Positions 9,006 through 18,730 of a stretch of DNA of 64,000 bases are shown here, in pieces. The notes below the pieces were generated by a model. The model worked only from the letters and a program-made list of their open reading frames with translations, did no database searches and was not told where the DNA came from. Numbering within the stretch: the stretch's first letter is position 1; each line of letters opens with the position of its first letter. The translations under genes were made by a program, and so were the position numbers. Source of the stretch: Halobaculum marinum. Its GTDB lineage: Archaea; Halobacteriota; Halobacteria; Halobacteriales; Haloferacaceae. The DNA is taken from assembly GCF_029338555.1 (NCBI RefSeq), contig NZ_CP119989.1:496001-560000 (forward strand). The letters run 5' to 3'.

Positions 9006-10117
9006 GACAGATCCGCTCCGTCGAGTGGGTCGCTCTCCCAGTACACCTCGTCGTCCGTCGCGCGGTAACACGCGACGCGGTGAGTGCCGTCGCCGTCGCC
9101 CATCGCGCCGTCGTCTGCGCCGTCCGCGCCGTCGACCGCGGTGACCGGCGGCGCGGCGGTGCGGCACTGCTCGGTGGCCTTCGGACAGCGGGTGTGGAAC
9201 CGGCAGCCGGCGGGCGGGTTCACCGGGTCCGGAATGTCGATCTCGCGGACCGGTGGGCCGCCGGCGTCCTCGTCGACGCCCAGTTCCGGGGTCGCCCACG
9301 TCAGTACCTTCGTGTAGGGGTGTTGCGGGTTGCGCAGCACCTCCTCGACGGGCCCGATCTCGACGAGTTCGCCGAGGTACATCACGCCGAGTCGCCCGCC
9401 CGCGTGTTCGGCGATGTAGCGGGCGTTCGAGAGGTCGTGGCTGATGAACAGGAACGAGGTGTCGAACTCCTCTTGCAGGTCGAGCATCAGGTCCATCATC
9501 TCGACCCGGAGGCTCACGTCGAGCGCGCTGACCGCCTCGTCCGCGAGGATGAGGTCGGGGTTCATCAGCAGCGCCCGGACGAGGGCGACGCGCTGTTTCT
9601 CCCCACCAGACAGCTGGTGGGGGTAGCGGTGCGCGTAGTCCTCGGGCGGCGACATGCCGACGCGCTTGAGGAAGTGGTAGACGCGGGCCTCGCGGTCCTC
9701 CGGCCCCAAGTCCGACTGCCAGCGCTTCAGCGGCGCCGCCAGCGACGACACCACCGTCCGGTTGGGGTTCAGCGCCGCGCCGGGGTCCTGGTGGATGATC
9801 TGCAGCGAGCGGCGGATCTCCTCGAACGGGATCGAGGGGTTCGACCGCCACTTCTTCGCCGCCCACACGTCCTGGCCGCGGAAGCTGACGCTCCCGCCAG
9901 TGGGCTTTTGCAGGCCGACGGCGGTCTTGCCCAGCGTCGTCTTGCCGGAGCCGGACTCGCCGACGATGGCGACCACGTCGTTCTCGCCGATGTCGAGGTC
10001 GACGCCGTCGACCGCGCGGACCGTCGGCTGGTCGGCGAACGGGTTGAGGCCGCCGCCGGACTTCTCGAAGTGGACCTCCAGATCCGACAGCGAGACGACG
10101 GGCTCGTCGACGCTCAT
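9002..10117 (-). CDS. Opp/Dpp-type ABC transporter ATPase (second ATPase, OppF-like)
   Basis: The 371-residue ATPase carries Walker A GESGSGKTTLG, signature LSGGEKQRV, Walker B LILADEAV and the C-terminal oligopeptide-type extension with the Cys-rich segment CRFHTRCPKATEQC. It would form the cytoplasmic ATPase heterodimer with the preceding gene product and power uptake through the two permeases. Although named after peptide importers, Opp-type systems also import beta-glucan oligosaccharides in Thermotoga and Pyrococcus, which fits the glycosidases that follow. The ATG at 10117 overlaps the upstream stop; the frame is open further upstream but that part lies inside the neighbour. Confidence 0.93.
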   Translation of the reverse strand: MSVDEPVVSLSDLEVHFEKSGGGLNPFADQPTVRAVDGVDLDIGENDVVAIVGESGSGKTTLGKTAVGLQKPTGGSVSFRGQDVWAAKKWRSNPSIPFEEIRRSLQIIHQDPGAALNPNRTVVSSLAAPLKRWQSDLGPEDREARVYHFLKRVGMSPPEDYAHRYPHQLSGGEKQRVALVRALLMNPDLILADEAVSALDVSLRVEMMDLMLDLQEEFDTSFLFISHDLSNARYIAEHAGGRLGVMYLGELVEIGPVEEVLRNPQHPYTKVLTWATPELGVDEDAGGPPVREIDIPDPVNPPAGCRFHTRCPKATEQCRTAAPPVTAVDGADGADDGAMGDGDGTHRVACYRATDDEVYWESDPLDGADLS

Positions 10118-11190
10118 CGCTGCACCTCCGTCGAGAGGGCGATTTCGTCGTCGACGTCGGGCCAGTGGTGGCAGGCGACCTCGTGGGTGCCCGACACGGC
10201 CTCCATCGGCGGCTTCACGTCGGCGCACTCGTCGGTCGCCATCGGACACCGCTCGTGGTACGGACAGCCCGCCGGGACGTTCACCGGGTCGGGCGCCGAC
10301 CCTTCGATCGGCCGCATCTCTTCGAGCGGCGCGTCGAGGTTCGGCGTCGCGTTGAGCAGCGCCCGCGTGTACGGGTGTTTGGGGTCGTGGACGATCGACT
10401 CGGTGTCGCCGACCTCGGCGAACTCGAAGGCGTACAGCACACCGATCCGGTCGGCCAGCTTCGTGACCAACGGGAGGTCGTGGGTGATGAACACCATCGT
10501 GAGGTCGTACTTGTCGCGCAGGTCGCCGAGCAGGCTGATGATCGACCGCTGCATGAGGAGGTCGAGCGCGGCGGTCGGCTCGTCCATCACGAGCACCTCT
10601 GGCTCCAGCACGAGCGCGAGCGCGATGAGCGCGCGCTGTTTCATCCCCCCGGACAGCTCGTGGGGGTACGAGTCGAGCACGCGGTCGGGGTCGAGGTACA
10701 GGTCGGCGAGCAGTTCCTCGGCCCGCTCTATGCCGGCGCCCACGTCGTAGTCGTGGGCCTCCAGCGTCTCCACGAAGTGCTCGCGGAAGTCCATCGTCGG
10801 GTTGAACGAGCTCATCGCCCCCTGGAACACCATGGAGATGTCCTCCCAGCGGAGGCTCCGGAGTGGTCCCTTCTCGAGGCCGAGCACGTCGACGGCGTCG
10901 CCCTCGCGCGGGCGGTAAGTGATCGACCCTTCAGTCGTGCCGGGGTCGACGACGGCGTTCAACAGCGCCGACGCGAACATCGACTTCCCGGAGCCGGACT
11001 CGCCGACGATGCCGAGGATCTCGCCGCGCCGGATGTCCATGTCGACGCCGTTGAGCACGCGGCTCGTGCCGCGGTCCATCTCGAAGGCGACCGAGAGGTC
11101 GCGACACTCCAGCACCACGTCGTCGACGCCGTCGGCGTCGGTCGCCGCGGCGGTGGCCGTCGACTCCGCGGCGGCGTGGTCGCTGCTCAC
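10114..11190 (-). CDS. Opp/Dpp-type ABC transporter ATPase (first ATPase, OppD-like)
   Basis: The 358-residue protein shows Walker A GESGSGKSMFA, signature LSGGMKQRA and Walker B VLVMDEPTAALD. Its C-terminal extension has CPYHERCPMATDEC, the Cys motif seen in oligopeptide-family ATPases, some of which bind an iron-sulphur cluster there. It is the partner of the ATPase encoded immediately downstream, with an ATGA overlap at both ends of the gene. The short N-terminal Ala/Thr/Asp segment before residue 30 is a typical halophilic extension. Confidence 0.93.
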   Translation of the reverse strand: MSSDHAAAESTATAAATDADGVDDVVLECRDLSVAFEMDRGTSRVLNGVDMDIRRGEILGIVGESGSGKSMFASALLNAVVDPGTTEGSITYRPREGDAVDVLGLEKGPLRSLRWEDISMVFQGAMSSFNPTMDFREHFVETLEAHDYDVGAGIERAEELLADLYLDPDRVLDSYPHELSGGMKQRALIALALVLEPEVLVMDEPTAALDLLMQRSIISLLGDLRDKYDLTMVFITHDLPLVTKLADRIGVLYAFEFAEVGDTESIVHDPKHPYTRALLNATPNLDAPLEEMRPIEGSAPDPVNVPAGCPYHERCPMATDECADVKPPMEAVSGTHEVACHHWPDVDDEIALSTEVQR

Positions 11191-12308
11191 AGGCCACCTC
11201 CGACGCTGGTGGTGGGCGTGTTGAACTCGGCGTCCTCCGCCTCGTCGTCGTCACCGGCGGTCGAGGAGTGACGCGCCCGGACGCGGGGGTTGAACACGCG
11301 GTCCATCCCCTGCGCGAACAGGATGAGCCCCATCGACAGCAGCACGATGGAGACCATCGGGACGATCAGCCAGTGGGCGGCGTCCAGCGTCAGCATCCCG
11401 CCGTTCGAGTAGGCGAGCTGGAGCATGACGCCCCAGTTGACGACCTTGTTGAACGGCAACAGACCGAGGAAGTAGAGGCCGACGGACGCGAAGATCACGT
11501 TCCGCATCGCGTTGACCATGTTGATCATGACGAACGGCATGATGTTGGGGACGATCTCCTTCGCGACGATGGCGGGCGTGGACAGCCCCATCGCCCGCGC
11601 CGCCTCCACGTATGAGGTCGACCGGAGCGTCAACACCTGCGAGCGGATCGCCCGCGCCATGCCGGCCCACCCCTGCAGCGAGAGGATGATCCCGAGCACG
11701 ATCGGGTTCTCCGGCTGGAGTAGCGCCACCAAGATGAGCAGCAGCGGCAGTCCCGGCAGCGTCAACACGATGTCGACGACGGTGGACAGCCCCTGGTCGA
11801 CGTTGCCGCCGACGTAGCCCGACACGGCGCCGACGGTCGTCCCGAGCACCGTGACGAACAGGCCGGCGCTGGCGATCATCGTGAGCATCCGCGGGGTCGC
11901 GTGGACGACCTGTTCGAGGATGCCGCGACCGACGTTGTCGGTGCCGAGGGGCCAGTTCAGCGCGACCCACGGCACCGAGACGCCGGCGACGGTCGCGCTC
12001 GACAGTTCGTACCAGCTTCCGCCGACGATGCCGCCTTGGAACGGACCGACCAACAGTCCAGCCTGTCCGACGCGGGGTTCGGCCACGAGCCACGGGCCGA
12101 CCACTCCGACGAGGACGAACGTGACGACGAGGAACGTGCCGATGCGAGCGCGCGCGTCGTTCCAGATGACGCGCAGCGGCGCGGCGATCCACAGGTCGAG
12201 CAGCCGTCGGACGCGGTCGAGTCGGCTGAGCGACGACTCTGACACCGTGCCGAAGCCGCCGCGGTCGTCGGCGAACGCGCCGACGGAGTTGGAGTTCTCG
12301 CGGCTCAC
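11187..12308 (-). CDS. Opp/Dpp-type ABC transporter permease (OppC-like)
   Basis: The 373-residue membrane protein has about six transmembrane helices and the binding-protein-dependent transport inner-membrane domain. The coupling-loop motif EAARAMGLSTPAIVAKEIVPN contacts the ATPases. A cytoplasmic N-terminal tail of about 55 residues precedes the first helix. The long external loop between helices 1 and 2 (about residues 75-130) is usual for OppC types. It pairs with the permease encoded directly upstream, and ATGA overlaps link it to both neighbours. Confidence 0.93.
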   Translation of the reverse strand: MSRENSNSVGAFADDRGGFGTVSESSLSRLDRVRRLLDLWIAAPLRVIWNDARARIGTFLVVTFVLVGVVGPWLVAEPRVGQAGLLVGPFQGGIVGGSWYELSSATVAGVSVPWVALNWPLGTDNVGRGILEQVVHATPRMLTMIASAGLFVTVLGTTVGAVSGYVGGNVDQGLSTVVDIVLTLPGLPLLLILVALLQPENPIVLGIILSLQGWAGMARAIRSQVLTLRSTSYVEAARAMGLSTPAIVAKEIVPNIMPFVMINMVNAMRNVIFASVGLYFLGLLPFNKVVNWGVMLQLAYSNGGMLTLDAAHWLIVPMVSIVLLSMGLILFAQGMDRVFNPRVRARHSSTAGDDDEAEDAEFNTPTTSVGGGL

Positions 12309-13330
12309 GAGCCGTCACCTCCGGTGGTGACGCGGGGGTCGACGAGCCCGTACGTCAGGTCGGCGATGAACGCGCCGACGACGACCGCGAGCGTGATGAG
12401 GACGAACCCGCCCATCATCAGCGGGTAGTCGCGCCCCTCGACGGCGGCGACGATGTAGTAGCCGAGTCCCGGGTAGGTGAACACCTGTTCGAGGATCGCA
12501 GAGCCGCCGATGACGCCGCCGAAGGCCAGCAGTAGGCCGGTGTACATCGGCAGGATGGCGTTGCGAGCGACGTACCGCAGCGCGATCCGCGTGTCCGACA
12601 GCCCCCGAAGCCGCGCGACGCGGAGGTAGTCCTCGCCGAGCACCTGGATACTGTTGCCGCGCATCGCGAGCGCGACGCCACCGAAGCCGGTGATGACGAC
12701 CGCCGCGATGAGCAGGCTGGCGTGGTAGACGGCGTCGGCGACGAACTGGAACGTCGCGACCGGGCGCAGCGGGTTCACCACGGGCACGACCTGCGAGGAG
12801 ATGTGCCCGCTCGTCGGGAACCAGCCGAGCGTGAAGCCGAACACGTAGAGGAACAGCAGCGCCGTCACGTAGTTCGGCGTCGAGTTGAGTACGATGCCGA
12901 TGCCCGTCGTGCTCACGTCGAAGCGGGTTCCCTCTTGGTACGCCATGATCGCGCCCAGCGCGATGCCGACGGCGAACATGAGGAGGATGGCGACCGAGAA
13001 CGCGAACACCGTCCACGGAAGCGCCTGCCCGAGGATCTCCGAGACGGGCGCGTTCTGACTGATCGAGCGCCCCAGGTCGCCGCGGAGGATGCCGGCGACG
13101 TAGTCGAGGTACTGCTCGTGCAGCGGCGCCGAGTAGTCGATGTTGATGTAGTTCTCGACGCGGCGGTTGATCTCCTGTTGGGACAGGTCCGGGTTGTTCC
13201 GGATGAGCTGGCCGCGAAGCTGGTCGGCCGGGTTGCCCGGCATGAGCCGGACGAGCCCGAACGACAGCGTGATCACGACGAACGCCGTGAAGATCGCCTG
13301 CCCGGTTCGCTTGACGAAGTACTCGTACAT
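12305..13330 (-). CDS. Opp/Dpp-type ABC transporter permease (OppB-like)
   Basis: The 341-residue protein starts MYEYFVKRTGQAIFTAFVVITLSFGLVR in style, i.e. the N-terminal helix and following large external loop (MPGNPADQLRG) typical of OppB/DppB. About six helices follow. The coupling motif EDYLRVARLRGLSDTRIALRYVARN is in the last third. It is the first of the two permeases and begins six bases after the stop of the solute-binding protein gene. Confidence 0.93.
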   Translation of the reverse strand: MYEYFVKRTGQAIFTAFVVITLSFGLVRLMPGNPADQLRGQLIRNNPDLSQQEINRRVENYINIDYSAPLHEQYLDYVAGILRGDLGRSISQNAPVSEILGQALPWTVFAFSVAILLMFAVGIALGAIMAYQEGTRFDVSTTGIGIVLNSTPNYVTALLFLYVFGFTLGWFPTSGHISSQVVPVVNPLRPVATFQFVADAVYHASLLIAAVVITGFGGVALAMRGNSIQVLGEDYLRVARLRGLSDTRIALRYVARNAILPMYTGLLLAFGGVIGGSAILEQVFTYPGLGYYIVAAVEGRDYPLMMGGFVLITLAVVVGAFIADLTYGLVDPRVTTGGDGS

Positions 13331-13336
13331 CCTCGC

Positions 13337-15160
13337 TTACTCGGGCTTGGCGGTCAGTTTGCCCTCGCGGGGGAGGTAGTACTGCGGCCAGTCGACGATG
13401 GCGTCCTCGTCGTCCTGGGTCACCGTGTTCCAGTCGTCGGTCGTGAGCCACGCCTGGTCGAGCTTCTCCATCAGCGGCGCCATCGGGAGGTGGCGGTTGA
13501 CGACCCACGCCAGTTCTTGGGTCTTCTTCTTGGCTGCCTCACCGGTGAGCCCCGCCAACTCCTCCAGTTCGGACTCGAACTCGACGGTGCGCTTCTCGCC
13601 GTTCGGCTCGCCCAGCGGCGCCACCTCGACCTCGCGCGGGAACTTCAAGATCGTCCGCGAGCGGAAGCCGTTGAGCAGTTTGTTGAGCGAGAAGTACGGG
13701 TACAGCTTGCCGTCCGGCCACCCGAGGCCGGCGACGACGTAGTCTTGGTTGCCGTAGATGTCGCCCCAGTACGACTGCGAGGGGTTGAGCGACGCCTCGA
13801 TGCCGAAGTCGTTGAGGTCCTGCACGATGGACTGGCCGCCCGCGGTCCAGTCGTTCCAGCCCGCGGGGATCTTGTACGGGAACGACAGCGTCTCGCCGTC
13901 GGCGTCGACCCACGTGCCGTCCTGCTTCGAAAAGCCGGCCTCGCGCAGCAGGCGCGCGGCCTTGTCGGTGCTCGGCTCGTACGGGTCGAAGTCGGACAGC
14001 GAGTCTCCGAGCCAGTCCTTGTAGCTACCGTCGAAGTTGCCGGGCAGCCCCGAGGGGACCTCGACGGGGACGTGCATCTTGCCGCCGGCGGTTTGGGCCA
14101 GCTTCTCGCGGTCGATGACGTACTGGATCGCCCGCTTGACGTTCTGCTGGCCGTAGTGTTTGTGCTCGTGGTTGAACATCACGCCCATGCCCCAGTTGGC
14201 GGGCATCTGGATCTCGCGGACGTGATCGCCGTACGACTCCGCGATGTTCGTGGGCGTGAACACGTTGTCGATGCCGTCGACCGAGTCGGTGCGTAGCGCC
14301 TGCCACTGCTTCTGGTTGGACTGGAGGTAGTCCCAGCGGAAGCGCTTGAAGTTGATCTGGTCGGCGTCCGGGTGGTCCGCGAAGCGGTCGGCGACCATCT
14401 CCTGGTTGCGCGCGTGGACGTAGCGGAACGGCCCGGTGCCGTTCGGCTCGTCGATGGTGAGCTCCGTCAGTCCCGGCGCCTCGCCGTCGTCGCGGTACGC
14501 CTCGAGGAACTCGCCGAAGGTGTCACGCGGCGTGTCGAGTGCAATCGGCTTCAGCGAGTAGAGGAACACCTCGTCGGCGACCGATCGCTTGAGGCCGAGT
14601 TCGACCGTCGACTCGTCGACGACGGAGACGTCTTCGGCCGCGACGATGTTGCTGAGTGCGGCGCCGTCGTGGATCTCGAGTTCCAGTTTGAACGCGACGT
14701 CCTCGGCGGTGACCGCGTCGCCGCTGTGCCAGGTGTAGCCGTCACGGACTGACAGGGTCACGGCGTCGTCGCCGATGTCCCACGACTCCAGCACGCCGGG
14801 CATGAACTGGCTGGTCGCCTCGTTCACGTAGAGGAGGTTCTCGAACAGCGCGAACGCGACGCGCTCGGGATACTGCTGTCCGTAGGGGTTGAACTGCATG
14901 TCCTTCGGGACGTCCGTCGTCGGAGTGACGAACGTCTGGTCGGTCATCGGCGTCGACTCCGTCTCGCTCGACTCGGTCCCGTCGCCGCCGGTGTCACCGC
15001 CAGTGTCACCGGTCGACTCGGGCGTCGACTCGACGTTCGACCCCGCACAGCCGGCGAGGCCGGCCGCCCCACCGACTCCGACAGCGCCCGCCGCTCGCAG
15101 GAACCGCCGCCGCGTCTCTCGTAGCCTTCGTCCACTCTCGCCCGTGTGTCCATCGGACAT
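13337..15160 (-). CDS. Extracellular solute-binding protein, family 5 (Opp type), Tat lipoprotein
   Basis: The 607-residue lipoprotein captures the substrate for the downstream permeases. The N-terminus has a Tat motif (RRRFLRAAG) and lipobox GLAGC, then an acidic Ser/Thr/Gly linker. The family-5 binding domain includes GYTWHSGDAVTAEDVAFKLE and NVKRAIQYVIDREKL. I chose the ATG at 15160 because the Tat signal follows at normal spacing and the AT-rich promoter lies just upstream. It is the first gene of the operon with permeases, ATPases, GH81 and GH3. Context suggests it binds beta-1,3-gluco-oligosaccharides rather than peptides, as known for homologous systems in hyperthermophiles; the sequence alone does not prove the ligand. 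Confidence 0.9.
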   Translation of the reverse strand: MSDGHTGESGRRLRETRRRFLRAAGAVGVGGAAGLAGCAGSNVESTPESTGDTGGDTGGDGTESSETESTPMTDQTFVTPTTDVPKDMQFNPYGQQYPERVAFALFENLLYVNEATSQFMPGVLESWDIGDDAVTLSVRDGYTWHSGDAVTAEDVAFKLELEIHDGAALSNIVAAEDVSVVDESTVELGLKRSVADEVFLYSLKPIALDTPRDTFGEFLEAYRDDGEAPGLTELTIDEPNGTGPFRYVHARNQEMVADRFADHPDADQINFKRFRWDYLQSNQKQWQALRTDSVDGIDNVFTPTNIAESYGDHVREIQMPANWGMGVMFNHEHKHYGQQNVKRAIQYVIDREKLAQTAGGKMHVPVEVPSGLPGNFDGSYKDWLGDSLSDFDPYEPSTDKAARLLREAGFSKQDGTWVDADGETLSFPYKIPAGWNDWTAGGQSIVQDLNDFGIEASLNPSQSYWGDIYGNQDYVVAGLGWPDGKLYPYFSLNKLLNGFRSRTILKFPREVEVAPLGEPNGEKRTVEFESELEELAGLTGEAAKKKTQELAWVVNRHLPMAPLMEKLDQAWLTTDDWNTVTQDDEDAIVDWPQYYLPREGKLTAKPE

Positions 15161-15240
15161 ACTCCCCCCATTCGACCATCGGTATGTATGTATTTTTGAT
15201 GATACTTTTGATGTAGTCACCCAATGAATACTTTATCCGA
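15161..15240 (-). promoter_or_regulatory. Promoter of the beta-glucan operon with repeated ATACTTT boxes
   Basis: This is a very AT-rich stretch in a GC-rich region. On the minus strand AAATACATACATACC (15181-15195) is centred about 27 bases before the ATG at 15160, as expected for the TATA box of a leaderless transcript. Further upstream two copies of ATACTTT (15202-15208 and 15228-15234, plus strand) lie 26 bases apart. They could be sites for the TrmB-like regulator or a second factor. Confidence 0.55.
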
Positions 15241-15307
15241 CATGAACGTTCACGATCTCTCTCGGTCGACCGCGAGTCTGATCCTCGCCTCGGCGTGGCG
15301 TCGACGA

Positions 15308-15502
15308 TCAGGGTTCGAACACCCGCACGTCGCGTCGGATCGCCACCACGAGCGCGATAATGGTGAGGACGATAACGCCCAGCGACACCTGCGAGATGGC
15401 GTGTGCGGCCGTTCCCGGTTCGACGAACCGGAAGCCAATCGCGAGCAACACGAGCAACACTATGTCAAGCGCGAGCAGGACCGAGAGGACGGTGGGGCGC
15501 AC
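15308..15502 (-). CDS. Small two-helix membrane protein of unknown function
   Basis: The 64-residue protein is almost entirely two hydrophobic helices (VLSVLLALDIVLLVLLAIGF and ISQVSLGVIVLTIIALVVAI) followed by a short basic-acidic tail ending VRVFEP. I chose the GTG at 15502 because CTTTTGATC (around 15530) lies about 28 bases upstream as a plausible TATA box; an in-frame TTG at 15523 would add seven residues. It runs divergently from the DUF302 gene and is separated by the promoter from the glucan operon. No function can be given. Confidence 0.6.
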   Translation of the reverse strand: MRPTVLSVLLALDIVLLVLLAIGFRFVEPGTAAHAISQVSLGVIVLTIIALVVAIRRDVRVFEP

Positions 15503-15707
15503 ACCCGTACCCCGAGCGAGCAACGATCAAAAGGCTACCGTCGCCGCTCCGCCCGGAGGCGTTCACTGCGGTTCGGATCGGACTGATCGGAATTGTGGCA
15601 CGTCTCTCGCGACTCGGTACGGGAGCGTCCGCGGGTGCCGGGCCGGACAGCGGCTTGCGCACCTACACCGTCGAGGAATTGGCAACAAGTCTTAACGCCC
15701 TCGGTAT

Positions 15708-15730
15708 TGTACTGTATTGTGCAATGTACA
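15708..15730. promoter_or_regulatory. Inverted repeat over the DUF302 start codon
   Basis: TGTAC (15708-15712) and GTACA (15726-15730) form an inverted repeat with 13 bases between the arms, covering the start codon at 15724. A TATA-like CTTAAC lies near 15691. A repressor bound here would block initiation. The arms are short, so this is tentative. Confidence 0.3.
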
Positions 15731-16137
15731 CACTCAAGAGGTCCGTCGACGGCGAGTTCGACGCCGTCGTCGACGAGACGATCGAGGCACTGGGAGCGGA
15801 AGGATTCGGCGTGCTGTGCGACATCGACATCCGGGCGACGTTCGCCGAGAAACTGGACGAGGAGTTCCGAAACTACCGGATCCTCGGCGCGTGTAACCCG
15901 CCGCTGGCACACGACGCGCTGGCCGAGGAGATCGAACTCGGCGCGCTCCTCCCGTGCAACGTCGTGGTGTACGAGCGTGACGACGGCGGGGTGACGGTGA
16001 GCGCGGTCGACCCCGAGCGACTCATCGGCGTGACCGACAACCCCGCGCTCGACGACGTCGCCGCCGAGGTGCGCGAGCGGTTCGAACGCGTGCTCGACTC
16101 GCTCGCGGACGACGCCGTCCAGTCGACGGAGGCCTGA
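15724..16137 (+). CDS. DUF302 family protein
   Basis: The 137-residue protein matches the DUF302 fold throughout: a start like MYTLKRSVDGEFDAVVDETIEAL, then GFGVLCDIDIRATFAEKL, the GACNPPLAHDAL motif with its conserved Cys-Asn-Pro, and LLPCNVVVYE with a second Cys. DUF302 proteins are small, often found with copper and other metal genes in archaea, but have no assigned reaction. It is followed after three bases by a SHOCT membrane protein, so the two form an operon. The AT-rich upstream region (15690-15723) holds the promoter. Confidence 0.88.
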   Translation: MYTLKRSVDGEFDAVVDETIEALGAEGFGVLCDIDIRATFAEKLDEEFRNYRILGACNPPLAHDALAEEIELGALLPCNVVVYERDDGGVTVSAVDPERLIGVTDNPALDDVAAEVRERFERVLDSLADDAVQSTEA

Positions 16138-16140
16138 GCC

Positions 16141-16497
16141 GTGTCCGCCGAGACCCGAATCGACGCGACGACGGCCGTGATCCTGATCGTGGCCGCGCTC
16201 GTGGCGCTCCCGCTGCTCACGATGGGCTTCGGCGGGATGATGGGGTTCGGCGGCGCGATGGGCTACGGGATGATGGACGGGACGACCGGCGGGGGGTGGT
16301 CGCTCGTCGGACTCGCGGTGCAGGTCGCGGTGCTGGCCGCCATCCTCGGGGGTGGCTACCTGCTCGTCACTCGGACTCGCGACGGCGACTCGGGCGACGA
16401 CGCCGCGCTCGAAGAACTCCGTCGGGCGTACGCGCGCGGCGACCTCACCGACGAGGAGTTCGAGACGAGGCGCGACCGACTGGAGCGCGAGGAGTAG
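16141..16497 (+). CDS. SHOCT-domain membrane protein
   Basis: The 118-residue protein has two transmembrane helices (about 12-30 and 52-72) separated by a Met/Gly-rich loop (MGFGGMMGFGGAMGYGMM) and ends in a SHOCT motif (ALEELRRAYARGDLTDEEFETRRDRL). It starts with GTG right after the DUF302 stop. The Met-rich loop resembles copper-binding methionine patches. A close relative sits at 43538-43891 directly before a copper ATPase gene, which suggests a role in metal handling at the membrane (inference). Confidence 0.85.
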   Translation: MSAETRIDATTAVILIVAALVALPLLTMGFGGMMGFGGAMGYGMMDGTTGGGWSLVGLAVQVAVLAAILGGGYLLVTRTRDGDSGDDAALEELRRAYARGDLTDEEFETRRDRLEREE

Positions 16498-16686
16498 TCA
16501 CGGCGGCGAGCGGTCGCCGCCGGAATCGTCGGCGCGGCCCATCCGTTCTCTCCGGGGACCACTCCCCACTGGGTCCCCGTCAGCCCCCGCCCGTCACCGC
16601 CGCAGTGACGTTATCGGGATCCATCCGGGGTGTATCCTGCACGAGTACCATAGTGTCGACGACACGTCCGGTCGGCGACACTCTCG

Positions 16687-18438
<1,752 letters not shown>

Positions 18439-18476
18439 TCGCTACGGTCGCCGTCGGTCGTCGGTCACGGGGCCGC

Positions 18477-18659
18477 TCAGGCCGGAACCGGACCGGCCCG
18501 CCGAACCGTGACGACCGTGCCGCAGTCGGGACACACCACGGCCTCGCCGACGGGGCTCGACTGGACGAGCCAGTCGCCGGTCGGTAGCGCGGCGTGCCAG
18601 CAGTCGGGACAGTAGAGGAGGGCTTTCGGCGGCGGACGTGTCGTCTGCGTAGTGGTCAT
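18477..18659 (-). CDS. Small CPxC zinc-finger protein
   Basis: The 60-residue protein has two CPDC knuckles (Cys17-x2-Cys20 and Cys43-x2-Cys46) suited to bind one zinc ion in a ribbon. Haloarchaea encode many such mini zinc-finger proteins, some with effects on growth or regulation, but I recognise no named family here. The ATG at 18659 is preceded by a short AT-containing spacer. It is convergent with the DUF4397 gene. Confidence 0.7.
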   Translation of the reverse strand: MTTTQTTRPPPKALLYCPDCWHAALPTGDWLVQSSPVGEAVVCPDCGTVVTVRRAGPVPA

Positions 18660-18730
18660 GCCTCCTTCAGGCTGTCGCGGACCTTAAACACCGCTCCGGA
18701 GGACTCGGGAGCCGCCAGACCGTCACCGCG

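Noticed and set aside
4298-9068. Long open frames on the plus strand opposite the GH3 and GH81 genes (up to 891 codons)
   Set aside because: They are complements of strong genes in GC-rich DNA, with low-complexity Arg/Val/Gly-rich translations and no domain.
2639-15160. The tRNA-Arg gene as the integration site of a sugar-utilisation island
   Set aside because: No integrase gene and no repeated 3' tRNA fragment is seen downstream, and base composition and codon use do not change.
15301-15330. GGGTTCGAACACCC, which resembles a tRNA T arm
   Set aside because: No acceptor, D or anticodon stem fits on either strand; the bases code the C-terminus of the small membrane protein.
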